A stretch of DNA of 64,000 nucleotides from Burkholderiales bacterium (GCA_947381415.1 CANCVB010000009.1:26627-90626); one strand, 5' to 3'. Counted from the stretch's first letter, positions 1 to 9,726 are shown. Numbers and translations: made by a program. The notes: generated by a model not told the origin, from the sequence alone.

Positions 1-2
1 GG

Positions 3-1829
3 GGCATGGTGGGTCACCTGCAAAGCGTGGCTGACACCCCTGAACTGCGCGCCGCCTACAACGCCGAGTTGCCTCGTATCACTGATTTTTTTACCCGCCT
101 AGGTGCCAACGAAACGCTTTATGCCAAGTACAAGGCCATTCCTTCAGCCAGTTTGAACCCCGAGCAGGCACGCGCGCACACCTTGGCTTTGCGTAACTTT
201 GTCTTGTCAGGTGCAGAATTGCATGGAGACGCCAAAGCGCGTTTTGCAGCCATCCAAGAGCGCTTGGCTGAAATCAGCCAACTGTTCAGCGAACATGTGC
301 TGGATGCGACAGATGCATGGTCTTACTTGGCAAGCGACGCAGAAACAGAGGGTGTCCCACAGGATGTCTTGCAAGCAGCCCAGGCCGCTGCGGCAGCAGA
401 CCAACGCACTGGCTACAAGCTCACGCTCAAAATGCCTTGCTATTTGCCCGTCATGCAGTACGCCCACAGCAGTGGCTTGCGTGAAAAGCTTTACCGCGCC
501 CATGCCACCCGAGCCTCTGCGGAGTTTGCGCACCCCGAATTCGACAACAGTGCATTGCTCACTGAAATTTTGCAACTGCGCCAAGAAGAAGCCACATTGC
601 TTGGCTACGATAACCACGCGCAAGTGTCACTGGCCAGCAAAATGGCTGAGTCTCCCCTGCAAGTGATGGATTTCTTGCGTGATTTGGCGCACAGAGCCAG
701 GCCTTATGCCGAGAAAGACCTGCAAGAGATGCGCGAATTTGCGCGCACGGCTTTACACATGACAGACCCGCAACCCTGGGACTGGACATATATCGGCGAA
801 AAACTCAAGCAAGCGCGCTATGACTTTAGCGAACAAGAAGTCAAACCCTATTTCACCGCACCCACGGTGATGGCCGGCTTGTTCAAAATCGTCGAAACCT
901 TGTTCGAAGTGAACATCCGAGCAGACAGCGCACCGGTGTGGCATCCACAAGTGGCGTTTTACCGCATCGAACGCGCGGGCCAATTGGTGGGGCAGTTCTA
1001 CCTTGACCCCGGCGCTCGAAATGGCAAACGCGGCGGTGCTTGGATGGATGATGTGCGCGCCCGTTGGTTGCGACCCGATACGGGACATCTGCAAACGCCC
1101 ATCGCCCATTTGGTGTGTAACTTTGCCGAAGGCGTCAATGGGCAACCACCCTTGCTCACCCATGACGATGTCATCACCCTGTTCCATGAGTGCGGACATG
1201 GTCTTCACCACATGCTGACGCAGGTGAATGAGCGGGATGTATCTGGCATCAGTGGCGTGGAGTGGGATGCGGTTGAATTGCCCAGTCAATTCATGGAAAA
1301 CTTTTGCTGGGAATGGTCTGTGTTGCGACACATGACAGCCCATGTAGAAACAGGTGAACCCCTGCCGCGTGCCTTGTTTGACAAGATGCTGGCCGCTAAA
1401 AATTTCCAAAGTGGTTTGCAAACATTGCGACAAATTGAGTTTTCTCTGTTGGATATGCGCTTGCACACCGAACCCCTGCGCAGCAGCGATGTGTTGTCTG
1501 TATTGAAAGAGGTGAGAGACGAGGTCGCCGTCTTGCAGCCGCCCGAGTGGCACCGCATGCCGCATTCATTCAGCCATATTTTTGCGGGCGGCTATGCCGC
1601 TGGTTATTACAGCTACAAATGGGCAGAAGTGCTCAGTGCCGACGCGTATGCGGCTTTTGAAGAAACCGCTGGCGACGATGGCACCCCTTCAGTTGAAACC
1701 GGACGCCGCTACAGGCAAAGCATTTTGGAGCGCGGCGGCAGTCGCTCAGCCATGAGTTCATTCAAAGAATTTCGCGGTCGCGAACCCTCTATCGATGCCT
1801 TGATGCGGCACCAAGGCATGAGCGCTTAA
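3..1829 (+). CDS. prlC: Oligopeptidase A, M3 family zinc metallopeptidase (5' end cut by window)
   Basis: This is a cytosolic thimet-type oligopeptidase (OpdA/PrlC) that degrades short peptides, including cleaved signal peptides. The zinc motif HECGHG is at about residue 394 of the visible part. The third ligand is expected in the downstream stretch [12 protein letters not shown], and the C-terminal [19 protein letters not shown] block is typical of M3 enzymes. About 608 residues are visible, against roughly 680 in the family. The reading frame is open to the window edge, so the ATG at base 6 is internal and the true start lies upstream. Its TAA overlaps the stop of the convergent rpiA. The symbol opdA is also used for this gene. 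Confidence 0.93.
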   Translation, partial: GMVGHLQSVADTPELRAAYNAELPRITDFFTRLGANETLYAKYKAIPSASLNPEQARAHTLALRNFVLSGAELHGDAKARFAAIQERLAEISQLFSEHVLDATDAWSYLASDAETEGVPQDVLQAAQAAAAADQRTGYKLTLKMPCYLPVMQYAHSSGLREKLYRAHATRASAEFAHPEFDNSALLTEILQLRQEEATLLGYDNHAQVSLASKMAESPLQVMDFLRDLAHRARPYAEKDLQEMREFARTALHMTDPQPWDWTYIGEKLKQARYDFSEQEVKPYFTAPTVMAGLFKIVETLFEVNIRADSAPVWHPQVAFYRIERAGQLVGQFYLDPGARNGKRGGAWMDDVRARWLRPDTGHLQTPIAHLVCNFAEGVNGQPPLLTHDDVITLFHECGHGLHHMLTQVNERDVSGISGVEWDAVELPSQFMENFCWEWSVLRHMTAHVETGEPLPRALFDKMLAAKNFQSGLQTLRQIEFSLLDMRLHTEPLRSSDVLSVLKEVRDEVAVLQPPEWHRMPHSFSHIFAGGYAAGYYSYKWAEVLSADAYAAFEETAGDDGTPSVETGRRYRQSILERGGSRSAMSSFKEFRGREPSIDALMRHQGMSA

Positions 1830-2509
1830 TAACGCAAGGTTTGCACACCTGCGGGGGTGCCCATCAAGCACACATGGGCTTTTTGAAACGCAAAAATACC
1901 AACTGTGACCACACCAGGCCATTGGCTGATACGGGCCTCGAGTGCCAAGGGTTCCGTCAACCTCAAGCCGTGCACATCCAAAATGTGCTGACCGTTATCG
2001 GTGACCACCGCTTGGTTGTTTTTCATGCGAAGCACGGCATTGCCACCCAACTTGGCAAATTCACGTACCAATTGCGGCACAGCCATCGGAATGACCTCTA
2101 CCGGCAAAGGAAAAGCGCCCAAGACCTCAACCCGCTTGCTTTGGTCAACAATGCAAACAAATTGTTGGGCTTGCGCGGCGACGATTTTTTCCCTCGTCAG
2201 CGCTGCGCCGCCGCCTTTGACCATATAGCCGTGGGCGTCAATTTCATCCGCCCCGTCGATGTACACCGCCAAGGACGGCACTTCAGACAAATCCACCACA
2301 TGCATGCCCAAAGCTTGCATGCGCTGGGTGGACGCGATCGAGCTTGAAACAGCCCCCTGTATAGCAATGCCACTTTGTGCCAATGCATCGATGAAGAAGT
2401 TGACTGTTGATCCCGTCCCAACACCAATCCATGCATGTGGCTGAACATAAGCCAATGCGGCATGGGCAACCTGGGCTTTCAGTGCATCTTGGCCAGAGAG
2501 TTGACTCAT
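1826..2509 (-). CDS. rpiA: Ribose-5-phosphate isomerase A
   Basis: RpiA interconverts ribose 5-phosphate and ribulose 5-phosphate in the non-oxidative pentose phosphate pathway. The sequence shows the phosphate-binding [11 protein letters not shown], the DGADEI active-site motif and [11 protein letters not shown], all diagnostic. At 227 residues it has the normal length. The track ORF opens at a TTG at 2518, but that leaves no room after the AAGGAA ribosome site. I therefore prefer the ATG at 2509 ([11 protein letters not shown]). It is convergent with prlC, the two stop codons overlapping, and divergent from pyrD with a gap of about 40 bp that must hold both promoters. Confidence 0.95.
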   Translation of the reverse strand: MSQLSGQDALKAQVAHAALAYVQPHAWIGVGTGSTVNFFIDALAQSGIAIQGAVSSSIASTQRMQALGMHVVDLSEVPSLAVYIDGADEIDAHGYMVKGGGAALTREKIVAAQAQQFVCIVDQSKRVEVLGAFPLPVEVIPMAVPQLVREFAKLGGNAVLRMKNNQAVVTDNGQHILDVHGLRLTEPLALEARISQWPGVVTVGIFAFQKAHVCLMGTPAGVQTLRY

Positions 2510-2548
2510 CGGTGACAATTCCTTGATTTGTAAGACGACCGATTATCC

Positions 2549-3628
2549 ATGTCCCTGTTGCCCTACCCTTTGCTTCGGCCATTGCTGTTCAGCATGGATG
2601 CCGAAAAAGCCCACGATGTCACTCTGAAACTGCTGGCGCTCACTCAGCACAATGTGCTGCGACACCTTTACCAGCAACAGCGAATTGAAGACCCTGTGCA
2701 GTTGGCGGGTTTGCATTTTCCCAATCGCTTGGGATTGGCCGCAGGCCTGGATAAAAACGCGCGTTGCATTGACGCCTTTGCGGCCATGGGTTTTGGGTTT
2801 GTCGAAGTCGGCACGGTGACGCCTTTGGCACAAGCGGGCAACCCTAAGCCGCGCATGTTTCGCCTGCCGCAAGCACAGGCATTGATCAATCGATTGGGTT
2901 TTAACAACCAAGGGCTGGAGAGTTTTTTGCACAACGTCCAGCGTGCGCGTTTTCGACAGCAAAGCCACCAGCCCATGCTGTTGGGTTTGAATATCGGCAA
3001 AAACGCCGTGACTCCGATGCAAGAGGCTGCCAAGGATTACCTGACATGCCTGCATGCGGTTTACCCGTTTGCAGACTATGTGACCGTGAACATCTCTAGC
3101 CCCAATACACAAAATTTGCGAAGCTTGCAAAGCGATACTGCCTTATCGGCGCTGATCGCTTTATTGGATGAAGCGCGCCAAGCCTTGGCACACCAGCATC
3201 GCAAACACGTTCCTATTTTCATCAAAGTTGCCCCAGACTTGGATGACACGCAGCTTGCACAGTTGTGCAGCACATTGCGAACCCATTGCCTGGTTGACGG
3301 GCAAGTCAAAGACAATGCTTGGGGGGTGATTGCCACCAATACCACCTTGGACAAAGAGGCGGTGCTGCATTTGCCACACGGCAGCGAAACGGGCGGCCTC
3401 TCAGGTGCACCGGCCAAGCAGGCGAGTAACCGTGTGATTCACGCTTTGCGCCAAGCACTGGGCCCACACTTTCCACTGATCGGGGTCGGCGGGGTCATGA
3501 ATGCTGAAGATGCTGTGAGCAAACTTCAAGCAGGTGCGAATCTGGTGCAGATCTACACCGGATTGATTTACCAAGGCCCTGCACTGGTCACACAAGCCGC
3601 CCAAGCACTGCGCAAACAATCTGCTTAA
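2549..3628 (+). CDS. pyrD: Dihydroorotate dehydrogenase (quinone), class 2
   Basis: PyrD oxidises dihydroorotate to orotate and passes electrons to the quinone pool, the fourth step of pyrimidine synthesis. The N-terminal helical segment ([18 protein letters not shown]) is the membrane-associated extension that defines class 2 enzymes. [14 protein letters not shown] carries the catalytic serine region. [12 protein letters not shown] and the final [11 protein letters not shown] form the FMN phosphate site. The length of 359 residues fits slightly longer betaproteobacterial versions. The gene ends convergently against the PLD-family gene, overlapping it by four bases. Confidence 0.95.
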   Translation: MSLLPYPLLRPLLFSMDAEKAHDVTLKLLALTQHNVLRHLYQQQRIEDPVQLAGLHFPNRLGLAAGLDKNARCIDAFAAMGFGFVEVGTVTPLAQAGNPKPRMFRLPQAQALINRLGFNNQGLESFLHNVQRARFRQQSHQPMLLGLNIGKNAVTPMQEAAKDYLTCLHAVYPFADYVTVNISSPNTQNLRSLQSDTALSALIALLDEARQALAHQHRKHVPIFIKVAPDLDDTQLAQLCSTLRTHCLVDGQVKDNAWGVIATNTTLDKEAVLHLPHGSETGGLSGAPAKQASNRVIHALRQALGPHFPLIGVGGVMNAEDAVSKLQAGANLVQIYTGLIYQGPALVTQAAQALRKQSA

Positions 3629-4206
3629 CGGCTGTGCTCCCAGTGTTTGAGCCAGTTGTCTTTGTAGTTTTGCGCCAATTCAGACGAACCCAAAATTAGC
3701 AAATTTTCAGCATTGCGGCTTTGGGCGGCATTGGTGAAGTTGTAACTTCCCGTGATGACTGTCTGCCCATCCATGACCATCACTTTGTTGTGTGCGATTG
3801 CGTGTTGCCCATCTAAGCGCAAAGGCACTTGGGCTTCACGCAGCATATCGATGATGTTTCGATTGGTGGACTGGCTTTTTTCATCCAACAAGACGCGCAC
3901 CCGCACCCCTCGCCCATGTGCGTTGACCAAGGCCTGTGCCATGGCCACATGGGTAAAGCCATAGGCTTGCACCAACACCTCACTGCGACTCTGGTCTATC
4001 GCATCGATCACTGCTTTGGCGGCGTCAGCGGGCGGTGTGAAATACAAACCGATGACTTGGGCATTGTCAGTTGCAAAGGGTTTGTCTGCGCTTGGAGAGA
4101 TTTCTTGGGCAAAAGCGCAGACAACCAACAGACTTGCACCAAGACCCATCAAGACCCGTTTCCACGGTCTTGTATTTCTGTTTGTGATGTTATGTGTACT
4201 GCGCAC
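3625..4206 (-). CDS. Secreted single-HKD phospholipase D-family protein (Nuc-like nuclease)
   Basis: The N-terminus has a basic stretch and a hydrophobic core ending near CAFAQE, a likely signal peptide. The mature part has one HxK(x)4D motif ([16 protein letters not shown], followed by the usual asparagine). This is the arrangement of small PLD-superfamily nucleases such as Nuc, which dimerise to build one active site. It probably hydrolyses phosphodiesters of DNA, RNA or lipid in the periplasm, but the substrate cannot be read from sequence. The start is GTG at 4206, supported by an AAGGGG ribosome site five bases upstream. No partner gene is evident. Confidence 0.8.
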   Translation of the reverse strand: MRSTHNITNRNTRPWKRVLMGLGASLLVVCAFAQEISPSADKPFATDNAQVIGLYFTPPADAAKAVIDAIDQSRSEVLVQAYGFTHVAMAQALVNAHGRGVRVRVLLDEKSQSTNRNIIDMLREAQVPLRLDGQHAIAHNKVMVMDGQTVITGSYNFTNAAQSRNAENLLILGSSELAQNYKDNWLKHWEHSR

Positions 4207-4266
4207 GTCTGCCCCTTAAACTCTGTACCTAGGCCATACCACTTTCGCCTGTTACCTAAGCATTCT

Positions 4267-5196
4267 ATGAACCTCAGTGAACTTTCATCCCAAGACATTC
4301 TTGAACTGGCGCAAGCATTGAACCAGCACCCCGATTACCATGTCTTGCGCCGCTTGTTACCCAGACAACAATTTTCGCCAACGACAGCGGGTCAGGTTTT
4401 GCAAAAAGCCGTTGTGCTTGACACAGAAACCACCGGCTTGAGCGCGCAAGATGACCAAGTCATTGAACTGGGCATGATTGCTTTTGAATTTGACCCTGTG
4501 CTGGGCACTGTTCATGGCGTGACCGCCGTGTTTGATGAGCTTGAAGACCCTGGTCGGCCCATTCCACCCGAGACCACACAGGTTCATCACATCACCGATG
4601 AGATGGTGCGCGGCAAGCGCATCGACGATGCCCGTGTTCACCAAATCATTGCAGATGCCACGGTCATCATTGCCCACAACGCTGCTTTTGACCGCCCCTT
4701 TGTGGAGAGCCGTTGGCCGGCGTTTGAACAGAAGCAATGGGTTTGCAGCATCAAAGACATCGATTGGAAAAGCGAAGGTGTGGGTTCAGCCAAGCTGGAA
4801 TACTTGCTGCAAACCCAAGGTTTCTTTTACGAAGCCCACCGCGCCGAAACCGATTGTTGGGCTTTGCTGGAGTTGCTCAACGCGGTCCTGCCGCAAAGTC
4901 AACAACCGGCGTTGTTGCGTTTGTTGGAGTCGCTCAACCAACCACAGGTCCGCTTGTACGCCACGGGTTCTCCGTTTGACAGCAAAGATTTGCTCAAAGC
5001 AAGAGGTTATCGCTGGGCACCCGAGATCAAATGCTGGCACCGCCAATTAGGAGGCGATAAGGCATTGCAAGAAGAACTGTCTTGGCTGAAAAACAAGGTT
5101 TACCAAGGCAAACGCGCCAGTGTGGACATTGAAACTTTGGGCGGATTGGTCAGACACTCTGCGCGACAAGGCCAAAAGTCTACGCAGGTACTTTGA
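4267..5196 (+). CDS. DnaQ-like 3'-5' exonuclease (DEDDh)
   Basis: The exonuclease core carries all DEDDh elements: VLDTETTGLS (first D and E), HNAAFDRPF (second D) and HRAETDCWALLELL (H and last D). This places it with DNA polymerase III epsilon-type proofreading or trimming nucleases. About 40 residues precede the core. A C-terminal block of about 100 residues (RLYATGSPFDSKDLLKARGYRW...) follows it, seen in stand-alone proteobacterial exonucleases rather than in DnaQ itself. The track ORF begins at 3829, but that extension is antisense to the PLD gene and has low-quality composition. The ATG at 4267 (MNLSELSSQD) starts the plausible protein of 309 residues. Confidence 0.85.
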   Translation: MNLSELSSQDILELAQALNQHPDYHVLRRLLPRQQFSPTTAGQVLQKAVVLDTETTGLSAQDDQVIELGMIAFEFDPVLGTVHGVTAVFDELEDPGRPIPPETTQVHHITDEMVRGKRIDDARVHQIIADATVIIAHNAAFDRPFVESRWPAFEQKQWVCSIKDIDWKSEGVGSAKLEYLLQTQGFFYEAHRAETDCWALLELLNAVLPQSQQPALLRLLESLNQPQVRLYATGSPFDSKDLLKARGYRWAPEIKCWHRQLGGDKALQEELSWLKNKVYQGKRASVDIETLGGLVRHSARQGQKSTQVL

Positions 5197-5198
5197 GA

Positions 5199-5594
5199 TC
5201 AGTAAGACACCAACTGCCAAGGCATATTGCAGCTTGGAACATAGGGATAGTACTGGCCCGATGATTGGCAAAAATACGCCACACGTGGCGCCTCTAAATA
5301 CACGGGCGGTGGTGGTGGCGTAATGACTGTGACTGCAGGTTGGCCATAGGCTTGTTGATTGGCCCAGTACAAGCCAGAACCAATCACAGCAGCCGACACC
5401 CACGGAACCCAGCCTCTGCCCCGGTCACCACGCCATCCATGGTGATCATGCCCGCCGTGGTAACCGTGATCGCCTTGATCGCCACCACGGCGATACATGG
5501 AAGAATGCCGCTCCCCACCCCCCTCCCACGCCATGGACAGGCTGGGAACAGCGAAAACAAGGCAGATTGCAAGACAGGACAGGGGCTTTTTCAT
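5199..5594 (-). CDS. Secreted His/Gly-rich small protein of unknown function
   Basis: I do not recognise a characterised family. The protein has a clear signal peptide (MKKPLSCLAICLVFAVPSLSMA). It continues with a Gly/His/Asp-rich segment (GYHGGHDHHGWRGDRG), a short hydrophobic stretch (VSAAVIGSGLYWA), a proline run, and a C-terminal motif YFCQSSGQYYPYVPSC. That Cys-Tyr motif recurs in small envelope proteins of Burkholderiales. Metal binding by the His cluster is possible but is inference only. The gene is convergent with the exonuclease, two bases apart, and an AAGG ribosome site precedes the ATG. Confidence 0.65.
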   Translation of the reverse strand: MKKPLSCLAICLVFAVPSLSMAWEGGGERHSSMYRRGGDQGDHGYHGGHDHHGWRGDRGRGWVPWVSAAVIGSGLYWANQQAYGQPAVTVITPPPPPVYLEAPRVAYFCQSSGQYYPYVPSCNMPWQLVSY

Positions 5595-5680
5595 AGGAAA
5601 CCTTGATTAATTGCAAAAGACATGGATTTAACGTGGTGCCAAGGTCCATGGATGACAGCCAAGTGTTTTATGATGGGATC

Positions 5681-6022
5681 ATGAAGATCAGTATGGTTAT
5701 CTGCCGCTTGGCAAGTCTTGTGTCATTGTTGCTTTGGGTCTCATGCGCCATGGCCAATGACCCTTACAAATTCCCTTATGTCTCCTTGCATGACTTGCCA
5801 AGTCCTTTGCAAGAAGCCTATCGAAACGAGAAGCCCCATCTGGGTGAAATTGGTCGCTGTGCTGTCAGTTATGACAACAGCATGGACCAGGAAAAAATGG
5901 TTTTCACCTGCTCTATTTACGTCAAAATGTCTGCAGTAGCAGAACGCAAAGCCATGGAACGCTGCGAGCAAATGAAAACAGCACGCGGCATCAAAGCAGC
6001 CTGCAAAGTGATTTCTGAATAA
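5681..6022 (+). CDS. Small secreted protein of unknown function
   Basis: The protein begins MKISMVICRLASLVSLLLWVSCAMA, a good signal peptide with AMA before the cleavage site. The mature part is about 90 residues with cysteines at GRCAVSY, VFTCSIY, MERCEQM and AACKVIS, enough for two disulfides. The track ORF opens at 5603, but the ATG at 5681 places the signal peptide at the N-terminus. The pattern of cysteines around a helix resembles the end of the protein at 27007, though I cannot establish homology by eye. The function is unknown. Confidence 0.6.
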   Translation: MKISMVICRLASLVSLLLWVSCAMANDPYKFPYVSLHDLPSPLQEAYRNEKPHLGEIGRCAVSYDNSMDQEKMVFTCSIYVKMSAVAERKAMERCEQMKTARGIKAACKVISE

Positions 6023-6042
6023 AGCGAGTTCGCTAAAGAGCT

Positions 6043-6423
6043 TTACAGCAAAGGCAGGTAAATGGCGATACACGCGCCGTAACCCACCACCCAACAGAGG
6101 GTGCGAAAACTGGCCCAATCCATCAGGTAGGCCACAAAGTACAACACCCTGGCCGCTACAAACATCAAGCACAGTGTGTCTAGCCAAGCCGACTCCGCTT
6201 GGAAATGCAAAGCCAATAAGACAGCCACCGCAAAAAAAGGAAACGCCTCAAAACTGTTGAGTTGCGCTGCATTGGCGCGGGCACGCAAGCCTGATTGTTC
6301 AGCCAACCATGCACGGGGTTGGTGGTTGTCAAATCCCTTGAAACCCCATTTTGCTGTGGCCGCCCCCAACAAAGGCATCACGCCAGCAAACAAGACACAA
6401 GCAAGCGGCGTGTTCATGGGCAT
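6043..6423 (-). CDS. MAPEG family membrane protein
   Basis: This is a 126-residue protein with four hydrophobic segments. It carries the MAPEG signature region RARANAAQLNSFEAFPFF and a following LYFVAYLMDWASFRTLCW segment. MAPEG proteins are trimeric membrane proteins related to glutathione transferases and eicosanoid enzymes. The bacterial YecN-type members have no firm substrate. Its ATG overlaps the aroQ stop (TAATG), so the two are co-transcribed. A second Met (MNTPLACV, start at 6417) is equally plausible. Confidence 0.8.
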   Translation of the reverse strand: MPMNTPLACVLFAGVMPLLGAATAKWGFKGFDNHQPRAWLAEQSGLRARANAAQLNSFEAFPFFAVAVLLALHFQAESAWLDTLCLMFVAARVLYFVAYLMDWASFRTLCWVVGYGACIAIYLPLL

Positions 6424-6872
6424 TACTTCGGTTGACGGTGCGCCAATGCCTGTATTGCCAAGGCATAACCTTGAATACCCAAGCCTGCGATCACGCCGAC
6501 AGCGACCGGTGACAGATAAGAATGGTGGCGAAATGCTTCGCGCGCAAAAACATTGCTGATATGTGTCTCAATGACTGGCAAGCCAGTGCCTTTAACCGCA
6601 TCATGCAAGGCCACAGAGGTATGGGTAAATGCCCCTGGATTGAACACAGCACCCAAGGCTTTGCCTAGTTGGCACAGTTGTCCATAGGCGTGAATGTGGT
6701 CAATCAATTCACCCTCATGGTTGCTTTGCACAAAATGCACCTCCAAGCCCAAGGGCGTGGCCGTGGCGCGGCACAAAGCTTCCACATCGGCCAAACTGGC
6801 ATGGCCATATTGCTCGGGCTCACGCGTGCCAAGCAGGTTGAGATTGGGACCGTTGAGAATAAGAATCTTCAT
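6423..6872 (-). CDS. aroQ: Type II 3-dehydroquinate dehydratase
   Basis: AroQ dehydrates 3-dehydroquinate to 3-dehydroshikimate in the shikimate pathway as a cytosolic dodecamer. Diagnostic blocks are NGPNLNLLGTREPEQYG with the catalytic Arg/Tyr lid, QSNHEGELIDHIH, FNPGAFTHTSVALHDA and ETHISNVFAREAFRHHS with the catalytic His. The track ORF starts nine codons earlier, but MKILILNGPNLN at 6872 is the standard start and gives 149 residues, the usual size. It is followed without a gap by the MAPEG gene. Confidence 0.95.
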   Translation of the reverse strand: MKILILNGPNLNLLGTREPEQYGHASLADVEALCRATATPLGLEVHFVQSNHEGELIDHIHAYGQLCQLGKALGAVFNPGAFTHTSVALHDAVKGTGLPVIETHISNVFAREAFRHHSYLSPVAVGVIAGLGIQGYALAIQALAHRQPK

Positions 6873-6953
6873 AAAATGAGTATACGATGGCACCCTCAAC
6901 GCTATCCAAAGTCAGGATGGTCTGACAAGCAACGACGATAGCAGGAGTCAACC

Positions 6954-7640
6954 ATGATTCGTTTGGTGGTTTTTGACGCATACGGCACCTTGTTCGATGT
7001 GTACGCGATCAGCGCCATGGCCGAGCAGCTATTTCCCGGACATGGCCAAGCCGTGTCAGTGGTATGGCGCGACAAACAAATCGAGTACAGCCGTTTGGTG
7101 AGCATGAGTGACCCACTCAATCCCTTGGGCAGCCGCCATTACCAATCGTTTTGGGATTTGACACGCCTTGGTTTGCAATACGCTTGCCAAAAACTGGGGC
7201 TTGAACTCACCCCTGCCAAGCAAAAACAACTGATGGACCAATACGCGCAGCTCACTGCTTTTGAAGAAAACCTGGCGGTCTTGCATCAGCTTAAAGCCAT
7301 TGGCATGCGTTGCGCGATTTTGTCCAATGGCAGTCCCGACATGCTTTCCAAGGCGGTCAGCAGTGCGGGCATGGCCGGACTGATAGACAAAATTCTTTCT
7401 GTCGATGAAGTACGGCAATTCAAAACCTCACCGCAGAGCTACGGCTTGGTCACTCACCACTACCCTATGGATGTGCGCGAAGTCTTGTTCGTCTCCAGCA
7501 ACAGTTGGGATGCGCTGGGCGCGACATGGTTCGGTTTCAAGAGCTTTTGGGTCAATCGCCAAAACTTGCCTTTTGAAACCTTGGGCCCCCGCCCCACTTA
7601 CAGCGGCCAGACATTGAAAGACATCCTGCCTTTGCTATGA
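6954..7640 (+). CDS. (S)-2-haloacid dehalogenase, HAD type II
   Basis: This enzyme hydrolyses 2-haloalkanoic acids through an aspartyl-ester intermediate. The nucleophile is Asp8 in VVFDAYGTLFDVY. The serine of LSNGSPD, the lysine of FKTSPQSY and the FVSSNSWDALGA motif match the L-2-haloacid dehalogenase branch rather than phosphatases. The length of 228 residues is normal. An AGGAG ribosome site lies seven bases before the ATG. The next gene overlaps its stop by ATGA, suggesting one transcript. Physiological substrates could be natural haloacids or unknown. Confidence 0.85.
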   Translation: MIRLVVFDAYGTLFDVYAISAMAEQLFPGHGQAVSVVWRDKQIEYSRLVSMSDPLNPLGSRHYQSFWDLTRLGLQYACQKLGLELTPAKQKQLMDQYAQLTAFEENLAVLHQLKAIGMRCAILSNGSPDMLSKAVSSAGMAGLIDKILSVDEVRQFKTSPQSYGLVTHHYPMDVREVLFVSSNSWDALGATWFGFKSFWVNRQNLPFETLGPRPTYSGQTLKDILPLL

Positions 7641-8038
7641 AACGCTGGGTTTGGTTCTGTGTGAGTTTGGTCACCCATGCTGCGTTTGGTATGGGTTGGT
7701 GGGACAGCAAAGCTTCATTGCAAGGCTTTGATTTGACACCTGCCGAATTGAAACAAGTAGGCATCCAATCGGGTTGGTCCAATGACGACCCGCAATTGAT
7801 GCTGTTTGAACTCGACAACCGTTTAAGTGGCCCTATTTACTGCGTGGGGGCCAGCTTCGAGATGAAAGATGGCAAAAAGCGCCAACACGTGTTCGAGCCC
7901 AAACTCTATATTCCTGCCGGACAAAAAAGAAATGCCTCGATAAGAGGCATTGAAAAAAAGGACTTGAAAACCTATGGCTTTGGTTGTCGGTGCATGCGAA
8001 AAACAGCCGACACAGTCTGCGAAAACCCCTACAAGTAG
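7637..8038 (+). CDS. Small secreted protein of unknown function
   Basis: I do not recognise a named family. It has a hydrophobic N-terminal segment (MKRWVWFCVSLVTHAAFGMG) that reads as a signal peptide. The mature part is about 110 residues and rich in aromatic residues. It has cysteines at GPIYCVGA, GFGCRCMR and TVCENP that could form disulfides. The start overlaps the dehalogenase stop (ATGA), so translation is coupled, although a functional link to dehalogenation is not evident. It is convergent with the bactofilin gene, with nine bases between stops. Confidence 0.6.
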   Translation: MKRWVWFCVSLVTHAAFGMGWWDSKASLQGFDLTPAELKQVGIQSGWSNDDPQLMLFELDNRLSGPIYCVGASFEMKDGKKRQHVFEPKLYIPAGQKRNASIRGIEKKDLKTYGFGCRCMRKTADTVCENPYK

Positions 8039-8047
8039 GGGGCTTGC

Positions 8048-8509
8048 TCAGTTAGAGGTGTTGTTGTTATTGCCAGCAGACGGGGCAGCAGGGCTTGTTG
8101 CAGGGCTTGCCGCCGGTGCCATGGCAGGCTTGCTCGGCGCAGCAGCAGGGTTGCTGCCGGCAGGGTAAACAGGCGGTGCGCCAACTTGTTGCATTTCGCC
8201 GCGGAATTCACCGCCACGCTCGATTTGAATTTGCGAATACTCCAGCTTGCCAGAGACTTTGCCGGTGGCGCGGATGTGCAAATGGTCACGGCAGTGAATG
8301 ACTTGGTGCATCTCACCTTCAACTTCAATGCTACGTGCAGTGACTTTGCCCGTGATTTTTCCAGACTGACCGATGAAGATTTCTTCTGCCGTCAACTCGC
8401 CATCCACAGTGCCGTAAATCGTGGCTTTCTTTGGCACATTGAGCGTGCCCTTGAAAGTCACGCCGTTGCCAATCACCAGATTGTTGGATTGATCAATATT
8501 GGTTGCCAT
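8048..8509 (-). CDS. Bactofilin-family cytoskeletal protein (paralog 1)
   Basis: Bactofilins polymerise without nucleotide into filaments that scaffold envelope enzymes. The core is a right-handed beta-helix visible as short repeating glycine/valine turns (VTFKGTLNVPKKATIYGTVDGELTAEEIFIGQSGKITGKV). An unstructured Pro/Ala/Ser/Asn-rich C-terminal tail of about 35 residues follows. The length of 153 residues is typical. A second, shorter bactofilin lies at 26372..26755, and the two share the IERGGxFxGxM segment. The adjacent upstream gene is a DUF4337 membrane protein on the same strand, 33 bases away. Confidence 0.88.
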   Translation of the reverse strand: MATNIDQSNNLVIGNGVTFKGTLNVPKKATIYGTVDGELTAEEIFIGQSGKITGKVTARSIEVEGEMHQVIHCRDHLHIRATGKVSGKLEYSQIQIERGGEFRGEMQQVGAPPVYPAGSNPAAAPSKPAMAPAASPATSPAAPSAGNNNNTSN

Positions 8510-8542
8510 AAGTCAGTCTCGCTTTGAAATGAAGTGGATAGT

Positions 8543-9115
8543 TTAGTAAAAAAGGAAATAGCCGTTGATGGTGCATGCCGAACCCACCAAGCCCAAGAGG
8601 ATAGCGGCATAAAACATGGGGCGTCGGTTGGAGATGATGGCCACAGAGGTCAAGACAATGGCCAGCTGCAGCAAGCCTTCGGCATAGTCAAACCACGGGT
8701 CTTTGCGCAAGGCCAGGTCACGCTCTTCTTCCAAATGCTTGGCTTTGGCCATGAGTTCCTTTTTGCCTTCACCCGTATCGGGTTCGGACTCATAGCGTTC
8801 GATGGTTTTTTTGTAGGCCGCCAGTTTGTTCTGTATCAATTCTGTGGCTTGAGGGCTGAGCTTCTCAGTGGCCAACTGGATTTCCAAGCGATCAGCAGAC
8901 AGTTTGTACTCGGTTTGGCGAATGCTCTTGGCTTGAAAAAAAGAATACGTGTTGGCAGCAAGAATATTGGTCATGGTTGCCTCTTTGCCGGTGTTGCTGC
9001 CGCCGAGGTTATTCAAAGCCAATATCAAAGCCAAGGTAGACACCAGCAAAGCGCAATAGGTCTTGAACGGGTCGCCGGCGGCTTCAGCCAATTCGGTAGG
9101 GTCTGGGGTTTCCAT
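8543..9115 (-). CDS. DUF4337-family membrane protein
   Basis: The 190-residue protein has an N-terminal membrane helix (TYCALLVSTLALILALNNL) and a charged, helical central region of about 90 residues. Two membrane segments close to the C-terminus follow (GLLQLAIVLTSVAIISN and MFYAAILLGLVGSACTING). The motif MTNILAANTYSFFQAKSIRQTEYKL is characteristic of DUF4337. No biochemical role is established for the family. It lies just upstream of the bactofilin gene on the same strand, so an envelope-related job is possible but unproven. Confidence 0.75.
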   Translation of the reverse strand: METPDPTELAEAAGDPFKTYCALLVSTLALILALNNLGGSNTGKEATMTNILAANTYSFFQAKSIRQTEYKLSADRLEIQLATEKLSPQATELIQNKLAAYKKTIERYESEPDTGEGKKELMAKAKHLEEERDLALRKDPWFDYAEGLLQLAIVLTSVAIISNRRPMFYAAILLGLVGSACTINGYFLFY

Positions 9116-9150
9116 GGATCAAGGTCAAAATCGTATCGGGTGCATTGTAG

Positions 9151-9726
9151 TCAGCGTTTGACCGGTTTTACCTCGTAGGGAGTCACAGAAACAGCTTCGA
9201 TCAAATAGCCGCTAACCCCTTGGGAGGTGGCGACCCGCCCTTCTTTGATCTCCCCCTCAACCCAAACGATGTCCATAGACTCCGGTAACTTCTTGATTTT
9301 GCTCTGTGCGGTGGGGCGAATGAGGACAATTTGATTAGCGGGCGGGGGTGGTGTATGAATGCACGCACCAAAATAAGGAACCAACAAAAACTCACGCTTT
9401 TCGCTGCGCTCAGCGTCCAAAGGCACCACGTAGCCAGGTAAACGCACTTTTTTGTTCAACTGCGTTTTGACAATGGGTGCTTCGTCGAATTTTTTGCGCA
9501 TGACGGCCATGGCTTTGTAAGCTTCTTCGCTGCTGTCTTGCAAATTGGACAATTTGCCCACTGCGGCCATCTCTTTGGACATTTCTTTCACCCAAGGCTC
9601 GGGCATGAGATCGTTCCAATCGATCAGGTTGTAACCAGGGGTTTGGGCGCCCGCACCCAAGGCCGTGGTGAGCGCCATCCAGCACACACAACGCAACACC
9701 TTATTCACCCAAGCTTGCCAATGCAT
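9151..9726 (-). CDS. DUF3299-family exported protein
   Basis: The preferred start at 9726 gives MHWQAWVNKVLRCVCWMALTTALGAGAQ, a signal-peptide-like N-terminus. The track ORF runs 57 codons further upstream, antisense-like and into the permease. The mature domain shows VRLPGYVVPLD and LLVPYFGACIHTPPPPANQ, the DUF3299 hallmark with a Cys and His suited to metal binding. It is the last gene of the operon containing the ZrgA-like protein, the ABC ATPase and the permease, 17 bases after the permease. DUF3299 proteins commonly accompany such transporters, so I infer a role in metal (zinc) handling. Confidence 0.75.
   Translation of the reverse strand: MHWQAWVNKVLRCVCWMALTTALGAGAQTPGYNLIDWNDLMPEPWVKEMSKEMAAVGKLSNLQDSSEEAYKAMAVMRKKFDEAPIVKTQLNKKVRLPGYVVPLDAERSEKREFLLVPYFGACIHTPPPPANQIVLIRPTAQSKIKKLPESMDIVWVEGEIKEGRVATSQGVSGYLIEAVSVTPYEVKPVKR

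Noticed and set aside
753-1565. Minus-strand ORF of 270 codons inside the oligopeptidase gene
   Set aside because: It lies fully antisense to an M3 peptidase with all motifs intact, and its translation has no family character.
3829-4266. Upstream extension of the exonuclease ORF
   Set aside because: It is antisense to the PLD-family gene and shows no conserved character; the gene is taken to start at ATG 4267.
8534-9178. Plus-strand ORF of 214 codons
   Set aside because: It is the antisense of the DUF4337 gene, which has membrane helices and family motifs; the plus-strand product is composition noise.
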